A stretch of DNA of 5,962 bases from Rubrobacter sp. (GTDB taxonomy: Bacteria; Actinomycetota; Rubrobacteria; Rubrobacterales; Rubrobacteraceae), in assembly GCA_019247245.1 (NCBI GenBank), contig JAFAPF010000514.1, forward strand, positions 1 to 5,962, written 5' to 3'. How positions within the stretch are numbered: position 1 is the first letter of the stretch; each line of letters opens with the position of its first letter. A program made the translations under genes and the position numbers. A model generated the notes under the pieces. The model ran no database searches, was not told where the DNA came from, and was given only the letters and a program-made list of their open reading frames with translations. This document shows positions 1-4,702 of the stretch, piece after piece.

Positions 1-697
1 CGCGTTGGCGTACCATCTGGGCTTCGCCGTTGGCCCCGAAGAAGATGAAGACCGCGATGAGCGCAAGGACGAAGTTACCACTCAAGAGCCCTACAAGGAA
101 GAAAACGACGGCGAAGAACTGTCCGACCGCTGAGGAGATATCGGTCGCCCGCACCGGTCCCATTTGGGTTGCTAGCAGACCGCGCAACACCCGACCACCA
201 TCCATGGGGAATGCCGGTACAAGGTTGAAGATCGCAAGGACGAGGTTCAGCCAGCCTAGGTAAGCGAAAGCCTCCCCCACCGACCCGAACCCCGCGATGG
301 GGCTGACCCGGACGAGCAGACCGGTCCCGAGCAGCAAGGCCAGTCCGAAGAAGATGGGAGCGAGGACTACGTTTACTAAAGGCCCAGCTATGGCTATCTT
401 GACCTCGTCCGCAGGCTTATCAGGTAGGGTCTTCAGGCGTGCAATCCCCCCTATGGGGAGCAGCGTTATGTCTGGAATCTCGATGCCTAAGCGCTGGGCC
501 ACGAGGGAGTGACCAAACTCATGCAAGAGCACGCAGAAGAACAGCGTCACTATCACTGCCATGGTGACGAGCGCCCCGATCAGACCCCCAGAACCTTGAT
601 AGCCGAGAAAGGCGAAGAAAGCCAGGAGCAATAAGAAGGTCCAGTGAACCTTCACGTCTATACCGAACGCCCGTCCCATCTTAAAGGAGCTACCCAT
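1..697 (-). CDS. Site-2 protease family protein (M50 zinc metalloprotease), 3' end cut by window edge
   Basis: This is a membrane-embedded zinc metalloprotease of the site-2 protease/SpoIVFB (M50) type, which cleaves substrates inside the membrane, often in signalling cascades. Seen: 232 codons read without a stop from ATG 697 to the left edge. A basic, amphipathic N-terminus (MGSSFKMGRAFG) leads into a hydrophobic segment at about residues 19-33. The zinc motif HEFGH lies at 59-63 in the second hydrophobic segment, and the block FNLVPAFPMDGGRVLR at about 157-172 supplies the third ligand, D166. Further hydrophobic segments lie at about 103-128, 143-160 and 194-220. Family members of this short type often carry CBS domains after the last segment; that part is outside the window. 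The start fits the family N-terminus. No Shine-Dalgarno precedes it, and a TACAAT box ends 12 nt upstream. It is divergent from polA. The substrate cannot be told from the sequence. Confidence 0.93.
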   Translation of the reverse strand, partial: MGSSFKMGRAFGIDVKVHWTFLLLLAFFAFLGYQGSGGLIGALVTMAVIVTLFFCVLLHEFGHSLVAQRLGIEIPDITLLPIGGIARLKTLPDKPADEVKIAIAGPLVNVVLAPIFFGLALLLGTGLLVRVSPIAGFGSVGEAFAYLGWLNLVLAIFNLVPAFPMDGGRVLRGLLATQMGPVRATDISSAVGQFFAVVFFLVGLLSGNFVLALIAVFIFFGANGEAQMVRQR

Positions 698-709
698 GTT
701 GTTGGAGCT

Positions 710-715
710 ATTGTA
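710..715 (-). promoter_or_regulatory. Putative -10 box of the M50 protease gene
   Basis: On the minus strand TACAAT (5 of 6 matches to TATAAT) ends 12 nt before ATG 697, so transcription would start about 5 nt upstream of the gene. No good -35 hexamer is visible at 16-18 bp. The short leader agrees with the absence of a Shine-Dalgarno sequence before this gene. Confidence 0.45.
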
Positions 716-769
716 CCCCGGCTACGGATAGTAATCACGATACTCGACAGCTTTATCGGAGGCCCCTGC

Positions 770-775
770 TAGAAT
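770..775 (+). promoter_or_regulatory. Putative -10 box of polA, leaderless arrangement
   Basis: TAGAAT (5 of 6 matches to TATAAT) is separated by exactly 7 nt from ATG 783, which puts the expected transcription start on or next to the A of the start codon. The only purine-rich motif, GGAGG at 758-762, is 20 nt from the ATG and too far to act as a ribosome binding site. A TCGACA resembling a -35 lies at 744-749, but the 20 bp spacer is long. Leaderless transcripts with a TANNNT box at this distance are common in actinobacteria. Confidence 0.5.
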
Positions 776-782
776 CCCTGGC

Positions 783-2531
783 ATGGAGAAGAGTCTGTCC
801 GATTACAAGCTCATTGTGGAGACCTCCAAACTCACTGTGGTCGCGAAAAGCCTCAGAGAGGCCGAAGTTGTAGGGGTGGACATCGAAACCACGGACCTCT
901 CACCCCGGGATGGCCGAATGCGCCTCTTGCAGCTCGCCACTCCCGACGAGACCTTCGTTGTAGACGCGTTCGAGACCGGGGATCTCGCGCTGCTCAAGGA
1001 AGTTTTAGAGGATGGACCGGTGAAGGTGTTGCACAACGCTAAATTCGACTATGCCTTTCTGAAGGCCGAGTACGGCATCTCGCTCGCCCCTATCTTCGAT
1101 ACCATGCTAGCCGCGCAACTCCTAGATGGCGGGGAGCAAGGGCCGTCGTATGCGCTGGAGAGGGTAGCGGAGCGATACGCAGGTGCCGAGTTGGACAAGT
1201 CAAGCCGGAGAGAAGATTGGTCCGAAGAACTCTCAGAAGCCCAGATCGAGTACGCCGCCAGGGACGCCGCAGTTTTGTTGCCGCTTCATAGGCGGCTCGC
1301 GGAGGAGCTGAAGGACGAGAAGCTCGTCCGGGTCTCGAAGATAGAGTTTCGGGCTGTCGCAGCCTTAGCCGAGATGGAGCTCGCGGGGATTAAATTAGAC
1401 GTGCAGAAGTGGAAGGAGCTCGAAAGAACGGTGCGGAAGCGGCGGGACGAGACAGCTTTGGCACTAGAGAAGCAGTTTCCGGCACCAGAGGGGGTTTTAC
1501 CACTTGAGGGGTTAGGCCCACGGCTAAACCTGAACAGCCCCCAGCAGATAGCGGATGCCTTCCACTCTTTGGGGATAGAGCTCGCCGACACAAGGGTTTG
1601 GACGCTCCTCAAGGTAAACCATCCTGCCGCCCGGCTCCTCCTCGAGTATCGCGAGCTTCAAAAGAAGCTCGGCACCTACCTTGAGACCTACCCGAGCTTC
1701 ATCCACCCTAAGACCGGACGCATTCACGCCAATTTCCTGCAATGCCGCGTGCCCACGGGTCGGTTAGCTTGCACGAGCCCAAACATTCAGCAGGTACCAC
1801 ACGAGGACGAGTTTCGCAGTTGCTTCGTTGCACAACAGGACAATACGCTCGTGATCGCGGACTATTCTCAGATCGAGCTTAGGATCCTGGCCGAGTTTTC
1901 CGAAGATCCTAGCTTCATCTGCGCCTTTCGGGAGGGTGAGGACTTGCATCGGGTAACAGCAGCGACGATGTTCGATGTGAAAAAGGACAAAGTTACCAAG
2001 GAGCAGCGTTCGGCGGCAAAGCGTATAAACTTCGGTCTCGCCTATGGGCGGGGGGCGAAGAGCCTCTCTGCCCAGCTCGGTACGGACGAGGAGCGCGCGC
2101 GCGCCTTAATAAACGAATATTTCGCCAACTACCCCAAGGTGCAGCGTTATCTGCAGGAGACCGCGAACGAGGCTATGAGGACGCGCACCTTGAGGACACT
2201 CTCGGGACGGGTACGGAAGTTCGGGGACCCTTCGACGCTCGACTCGATGGCCAAGGGGGCCATGCGACGGGAGGCAATGAACTACCCGATCCAAGGCACG
2301 AGCGCCGACATCGCTAAACTGGCCCTGGGCTACATCCGCGAGGAGCTAGAGGGCCTCGACGCTCGACTGATAAACTGCATCCACGACGAGTTCGTCGTCG
2401 AGTGCCGTCAGGATCTGGCCAAGGAGGTCGCCGCAAAGACGAAAGCCGCCATGAAAATGGCCGGCACGGTGCTCCTCGAAAAAGTTCCGGTCGAGGTCGA
2501 GGTCGAGGTTTCACCCGAGTGGCGCAAATAG
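783..2531 (+). CDS. polA: DNA polymerase I, 3'-5' exonuclease plus polymerase, no 5'-nuclease domain
   Basis: Family A DNA polymerase of 582 residues, a 'Klenow-like' bifunctional enzyme. Residues about 1-185 form a DEDDy proofreading exonuclease with all catalytic positions present: D33 and E35 (DIET), D89 in HNAKFD, and Y157 and D161 in YAARD. Residues about 190-582 are the polymerase: TGRLACTSPNIQQVP at 325-339; motif A DYSQIELR at 360-367, with metal ligand D360; motif B with R409, K413, F417 and Y421 (FGLAYG); QGTSADI at 504-510; motif C HDE at 534-536. F417 sits where E. coli Pol I has F762, the residue type that disfavours dideoxynucleotides. The usual N-terminal 5' nuclease (about 300 residues) is absent, and 783 is the natural start. 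The role is gap filling and repair synthesis; a separate flap/5' nuclease must be encoded elsewhere. This shortened form is known in Aquifex and some actinobacteria. A rubredoxin-like gene follows after 36 bp. Confidence 0.96.
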   Translation: MEKSLSDYKLIVETSKLTVVAKSLREAEVVGVDIETTDLSPRDGRMRLLQLATPDETFVVDAFETGDLALLKEVLEDGPVKVLHNAKFDYAFLKAEYGISLAPIFDTMLAAQLLDGGEQGPSYALERVAERYAGAELDKSSRREDWSEELSEAQIEYAARDAAVLLPLHRRLAEELKDEKLVRVSKIEFRAVAALAEMELAGIKLDVQKWKELERTVRKRRDETALALEKQFPAPEGVLPLEGLGPRLNLNSPQQIADAFHSLGIELADTRVWTLLKVNHPAARLLLEYRELQKKLGTYLETYPSFIHPKTGRIHANFLQCRVPTGRLACTSPNIQQVPHEDEFRSCFVAQQDNTLVIADYSQIELRILAEFSEDPSFICAFREGEDLHRVTAATMFDVKKDKVTKEQRSAAKRINFGLAYGRGAKSLSAQLGTDEERARALINEYFANYPKVQRYLQETANEAMRTRTLRTLSGRVRKFGDPSTLDSMAKGAMRREAMNYPIQGTSADIAKLALGYIREELEGLDARLINCIHDEFVVECRQDLAKEVAAKTKAAMKMAGTVLLEKVPVEVEVEVSPEWRK

Positions 2532-2553
2532 TAAATGAATACGCTAATCCTAC

Positions 2554-2561
2554 GAGAGGAG
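2554..2561 (+). promoter_or_regulatory. Ribosome binding site that selects TTG 2568
   Basis: GAGAGGAG ends 6 nt before TTG 2568, which is ideal spacing. The in-frame ATG at 2535 lies upstream of this motif and has no purine-rich sequence of its own, so the motif argues for a TTG start. Confidence 0.65.
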
Positions 2562-2567
2562 TTCCAT

Positions 2568-2753
2568 TTGACCGAAGAAGCGCGCGGGGTTGGCGGCGAG
2601 AAGCTGGACCCTGAGGCCAAGGGCGAAGCCGAGCCCATGAACTGGGCGTGCACCATCTGTGGCTATCACATCGAGGGCGTCCTGCCGGAGAAATGCCCCG
2701 ACTGTGGAGCGGATCAAGAGGAGTTTGATAACGTACCCATCCCTGGGTTTTGA
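2568..2753 (+). CDS. Small rubredoxin-like (rubrerythrin-type) iron-binding protein
   Basis: A 61-residue protein with a single metal-binding knuckle domain: WACTICGYHIEG followed by CPDCGA, giving C28-x2-C31-x11-C43-x2-C46. The short spacing and the CGY and CPxCG contexts match the rubredoxin domain at the C-terminus of rubrerythrins, not classic rubredoxins, whose cysteine pairs lie about 30 residues apart. Known for the family: four cysteines bind one iron and carry single electrons; a zinc ribbon is the alternative. An acidic, probably flexible tail of about 23 residues precedes the domain, and the protein ends in NVPIPGF. I chose TTG 2568 because of the well-placed GAGAGGAG; starting at ATG 2535 would give 72 residues. 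It lies 36 bp after polA on the same strand and may be co-transcribed with it. A diiron ferritin-like gene faces it 89 bp away, which suggests a redox partnership (inference). Confidence 0.8.
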   Translation: MTEEARGVGGEKLDPEAKGEAEPMNWACTICGYHIEGVLPEKCPDCGADQEEFDNVPIPGF

Positions 2754-2770
2754 GCTGTCGTATGGGAAGT

Positions 2771-2801
2771 GTGCCGTTGAGGGCACGAAAGAGCCCGCTC
2801 T
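2771..2801 (-). terminator. Possible weak terminator between convergent genes
   Basis: The 89 bp between the convergent genes holds two small inverted repeats: GTGCC-N6-GGCAC at 2771-2786 and AGAGCCCGCTCT at 2790-2801. Read on the minus strand, the second is followed by TTTC, giving a minimal intrinsic terminator for the ferritin-like gene. Stems are only 4-5 bp and there is no long U tract, so the call is weak. Nothing better serves the plus strand. Confidence 0.3.
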
Positions 2802-2842
2802 CCTAGAAGACTAGTCCCTTGACGCTCGGGGTGTCTGACGGC

Positions 2843-3352
2843 TTAGGCTTGGCCTTCGGCCTCATACTCCCGTAAGAAGCCCTCGAAGAGACGCCTATGG
2901 CCCTGCTCATCGTGTAAGATCTCTATGACCATATCCTGGGTGACCGGGTCGGCCCCCTCAGTCATCTCCACAATCTTCGTGTAGTGCTCTATAGCTCCCC
3001 TCTCAGCTTCTATAACCCCCTTTATAACGTGCACGACGTCAATCTGGTTCTCGGGAGGCTGAAGGTAGGTCTGCTCAGCGTTGAAGTCCATCGAGCCGGG
3101 GACCACTCCGTAGAGCTCCTTTATGCGCTGAGCGAACTGCTGGGCATGGTCAAGCTCCTCCTGGATATCCTCTTCGAGCGACTCCTTGACCTCTTGGGCC
3201 CTGACGCCATCGGGGTTTATAGAGTTGGTGACGTAGTTGATAACGGTTTCGAGCTCCATGAAGTAGGCCATCTTCAAGAGCTCTATTATCTCTTGCCTTT
3301 TCTGGGTCATCTCCTCAGAGAGAATTCCCTCTCCGGTTCTTCCGGTCTCCAT
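2843..3352 (-). CDS. Ferritin-like diiron protein (bacterioferritin/rubrerythrin superfamily)
   Basis: A 169-residue four-helix-bundle protein of the ferritin-like superfamily. Numbered from ATG 3352, the diiron ligands appear in the expected order and spacing: E33 in FMELET (helix 1), E66-x2-H69 in EELDHA (helix 2), E115 or E117 in VIEAERGAIEHY (helix 3), and E149-x2-H152 in DEQGHRRLF (helix 4). Such proteins oxidise ferrous iron or reduce peroxide, and some assemble into iron-storage shells; the sequence does not say which applies. It lacks a rubredoxin tail and the methionine haem ligand cannot be assigned. ATG 3352 was chosen over GTG 3361 because AAGGAGG (3361-3367) sits 8 nt before the ATG but directly abuts the GTG. 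It is cytoplasmic, with no signal peptide. It converges on a rubredoxin-like gene that could supply electrons (inference). Confidence 0.88.
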   Translation of the reverse strand: METGRTGEGILSEEMTQKRQEIIELLKMAYFMELETVINYVTNSINPDGVRAQEVKESLEEDIQEELDHAQQFAQRIKELYGVVPGSMDFNAEQTYLQPPENQIDVVHVIKGVIEAERGAIEHYTKIVEMTEGADPVTQDMVIEILHDEQGHRRLFEGFLREYEAEGQA

Positions 3353-3360
3353 GCCTGGCA

Positions 3361-3367
3361 CCTCCTT
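3361..3367 (-). promoter_or_regulatory. Ribosome binding site of the ferritin-like gene
   Basis: On the minus strand AAGGAGG is a near-perfect Shine-Dalgarno sequence, 8 nt before ATG 3352. It touches the alternative GTG 3361 with no spacing, so it decides the start in favour of the ATG. Confidence 0.75.
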
Positions 3368-3405
3368 GAGATTGCTGTTCGTACTTGTACCTAACCTTAT
3401 GTTAC

Positions 3406-3419
3406 CCCCGAAACCGGGG
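3406..3419. repeat. Inverted repeat CCCCG-AAAC-CGGGG upstream of the ferritin-like gene
   Basis: A perfect 5 bp GC stem with a 4 nt loop lies 54 nt upstream of the ferritin-like start and 36 nt past the end of the DUF3105 remnant. No T run follows on either strand, so it is a poor terminator. On the minus strand it falls between TTATAG and TAACAT, which are 17 bp apart and could be a weak -35/-10 pair, so an operator role is possible but unproven. Confidence 0.35.
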
Positions 3420-3454
3420 ATCTATAACCACCGAACGGTTCCGGCATCCCGCGC

Positions 3455-3980
3455 CTACGACTCGGGCTCCTCGACACCGTTCTCGCATCCGTTCCCAGAA
3501 TGCGGTGCCGTACCGCTGAGTCGGAACTGATGCACGAACTGTCGCAGGCGGGGCTCGTTGGCCCCTTCGAGAGCGAGCTGATATCCTCCAAGCGCTGGGA
3601 ACCACCGGCGCGTACAGGCCTGGGTAAGGACTGACCAGCACGTACTCTTCCCGGGCTAACCCGCGCAGAATGTTCACCTGCTCGGTTGGTAGCTCCGGCC
3701 GGTAAGCTGCCCAAGCGGTCCCGTGGTCCATACAGTGGACCGCCCCATCGTTTTGGATGGGGCGCTGTAAAAGCCGCACTTCTGCCAGCTCGGCGCATGG
3801 TCTCCGTGCCGGTGTCTCTTCCTGCTCCTCGGGCTCCACCACCTCATCGCTGCCCCCACCGTTTGCTACTACAAATGGTAAGTATCATAAGCACCGCAAG
3901 CATGAGCAAGGTCACCAGCCCTAAGGATGCCGAAGACGCTCTAGAGCGCACCCGCGAGTAGATCGAGGAGACCCCCACTG
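3455..3980 (-). pseudogene. DUF3105 family membrane-anchored protein, broken by four frameshifts
   Basis: No single frame is open across this stretch, but pieces in three minus-strand frames join in order into one DUF3105-type protein. From the 5' end: a hydrophobic anchor (LGLVTLLMLAVLMILTIC, about 3872-3925); an acidic linker GGGSDEVVEPEEQEETPA after a shift near 3861; GDHAPSWQKCGFYSAP after a shift near 3806; IQNDGAVHCMDHG and the LVSPYPGL and APVVPSAW motifs after a shift in the G run 3759-3762; GYQLALEGANEPRLRQFV and an acidic tail ending in TAG at 3455-3457 after a shift at 3587. Three shifts look like +1 and the one in the G run like -1. The 5' limit is uncertain: a GTG at about 3980 is possible and an in-frame TGA lies just upstream. 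Function of the family is unknown. Flanking genes are intact, which favours true decay over base-calling error. Some 20 residues normally found before GDHAP also seem missing. Confidence 0.75.
3741..3764. repeat. Perfect 9 bp inverted repeat with 6 nt loop
   Basis: CGCCCCATC and GATGGGGCG flank GTTTTG. The hairpin lies inside the DUF3105 remnant, in the part encoding the AP-IQNDGAV segment, and its right arm contains the G run where one reading frame is lost. It may be a chance product of the coding sequence or a slippage-prone structure. Confidence 0.6.
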
Positions 3981-4185
3981 CCTGATGGTGGGCAAACGTC
4001 CTAGCCCCGACAAGTCACTATCTCTTCATAAGAGCAGCGCCGCTCTCTGAGCAGGTGCGGACGCTTGAGGGGCTTTAATCAGCTCCGATGAGGATATATA
4101 CCGGGTGAAGAGGGCGCGCAAAAACAAGCTAGCAGGCGCGTAAGAGGTCGCCTGAGCCATGCGGCTTGTGTCCTATGCTCGCAGC
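3981..4185. other. Intergenic stretch with no recognisable gene
   Basis: About 200 bp between the DUF3105 remnant and the erpA terminator. I see no tRNA-like T-loop, no repeat array and no conserved coding signal. On the minus strand a TTGCGC (4117-4122) and a TATATA (4095-4100), 16 bp apart, could be a promoter reading toward the DUF3105 remnant. A hairpin AGAGC-N6-GCTCT occupies 4031-4046. A minus-strand frame of 44 codons (4026-4160) has no ribosome binding site and no familiar motif. Confidence 0.5.
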
Positions 4186-4223
4186 TTATAAGAAAAGAGC
4201 TCGGAGGCTGCTCCGGGCTCTTT
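4186..4223 (-). terminator. Rho-independent terminator of erpA
   Basis: A 13 bp stem (4194-4206 with 4211-4223, one G-T wobble) closes a 4 nt loop. On the minus strand it begins 18 nt after the erpA stop and runs into TTTTCTTAT, a good U tract. The left arm starts with a run of A, so the same structure could also stop plus-strand transcripts. Confidence 0.85.
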
Positions 4224-4241
4224 GATAGCCAGGGTTTCTTA

Positions 4242-4583
4242 CTAGCAGGTGAAGGAGCTACCGCACCCACAGCCACCCGAGACGTTCGGATTATTGACGG
4301 CGAAGCCAGCGCCCATGAGGTCTTCCTTCCAATCAAACTCGCTGCCCATAATATAGGGGAGGCTCATGGCGTCGACGAGTATCTTTAAGCCCTTAGTCTC
4401 GATGACCTCATCGTCATCGTTGATTTCATCGTCGAAATAGATCGAGTACTGAAAGCCGGAGCAGCCACCGGGTCTGACAGCGACCCGCAGGGCGAGGTCC
4501 TCCTCGCCTTCTTGGGCTATGAGCGCCTTAACCTTGTCGGCAGCCTTATCGGTAATCGATATAATCGTAGTTTTTTGATCCAT
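4242..4583 (-). CDS. erpA: A-type iron-sulfur cluster carrier/insertion protein (ErpA/HesB family)
   Basis: A 113-residue A-type carrier that receives Fe-S clusters from the assembly machinery and passes them to apoproteins in the cytoplasm. Seen: the three family cysteines at C41 (GGCSGFQY) and C105/C107 (GGCGCGSSF), 64 residues apart as in other members. The GCGSSF ending resembles ErpA more than IscA/SufA, which usually have GCGESF, so the symbol is probable and not certain. An additional cysteine, C113, is the last residue. The start ATG 4583 is preceded by GGAGG with 5 nt spacing; the GTG at 4589 overlaps that motif and is unlikely. It has its own candidate promoter at 4628-4656 with a palindrome over the -10 box, and a strong terminator downstream, so it is probably transcribed alone. 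No other Suf or Isc gene is in the window. Confidence 0.93.
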   Translation of the reverse strand: MDQKTTIISITDKAADKVKALIAQEGEEDLALRVAVRPGGCSGFQYSIYFDDEINDDDEVIETKGLKILVDAMSLPYIMGSEFDWKEDLMGAGFAVNNPNVSGGCGCGSSFTC

Positions 4584-4681
4584 CAGCACCTCCAGAGAAT
4601 GCTGTTGCTAGTCTCGTTAATAAGGAGATTATTACACTGCCGCCCGCGCAAATCAACGCGAACTTTGCCCAGCTCGCTCAT
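4583..4681 (-). CDS. Possible 32-residue small ORF directly before erpA
   Basis: The frame starts at ATG 4681, 21 nt after the transglutaminase stop, with AGAAAGG about 5 nt upstream as a moderate ribosome binding site. It encodes a short peptide beginning MSELGKVRVDLRG, with two cysteines and no known motif. Its TGA stop shares one base with the erpA ATG (TGATG), the form seen in translationally coupled genes. Against it: the candidate erpA promoter lies inside it, the length is small, and conservation cannot be judged here. It could be a coupled leader peptide or chance. Confidence 0.2.
   Translation of the reverse strand: MSELGKVRVDLRGRQCNNLLINETSNSILWRC
4618..4634. promoter_or_regulatory. 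AT-rich palindrome, candidate operator of erpA
   Basis: TAATAA-GGAGA-TTATTA is a perfect 6+6 bp inverted repeat. On the minus strand its outer arm is the -10 box itself, so a bound repressor would block transcription start. The composition stands out in GC-rich surroundings. The identity of any regulator is unknown; an iron- or Fe-S-responsive factor is a guess from the target gene. Confidence 0.45.
4628..4656 (-). promoter_or_regulatory. Putative erpA promoter
   Basis: On the minus strand TTGATT (4651-4656) and TAATAA(T) (4628-4634) are 16 bp apart, a fair -35/-10 pair. Transcription would start near 4620, giving a leader of about 37 nt that includes the GGAGG ribosome binding site. This lets erpA be expressed apart from the transglutaminase gene upstream. 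Confidence 0.5.
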
Positions 4682-4702
4682 TTGTACCTTTCTCAGAGCG
4701 TT

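Noticed and set aside
30..512. Two plus-strand open frames of 77 and 71 codons
   Set aside because: Both are antisense to the M50 protease, which has HEFGH and PMDGGR on the minus strand; the basic, low-complexity products are shadows.
2489..2510. Three tandem copies of GGTCGA near the end of polA
   Set aside because: They encode the alternating VEVEVEV strand that is usual at the end of this polymerase type; this is a coding effect and not a functional repeat.
2535..2567. ATG 2535 as start of the rubredoxin-like gene
   Set aside because: It has no Shine-Dalgarno sequence, and the strong GAGAGGAG lies downstream of it, correctly spaced for TTG 2568.
2984..3394. 136-codon open frame on the plus strand
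   Set aside because: It is antisense to the ferritin-like gene, whose diiron motifs are clear; the plus-strand product has no recognisable motif.
3397..3961. Several overlapping open frames of 61-146 codons on both strands
   Set aside because: The minus-strand ones are fragments of the DUF3105 remnant in different frames, and the plus-strand one is its antisense. None is an intact gene.
4026..4160. 44-codon minus-strand frame starting MAQATSYAP
   Set aside because: No ribosome binding site, no motif, and it lies in a stretch with no other coding signal.
4587..4589. GTG 4589 as erpA start
   Set aside because: It overlaps the GGAGG ribosome binding site, which is correctly spaced for ATG 4583.
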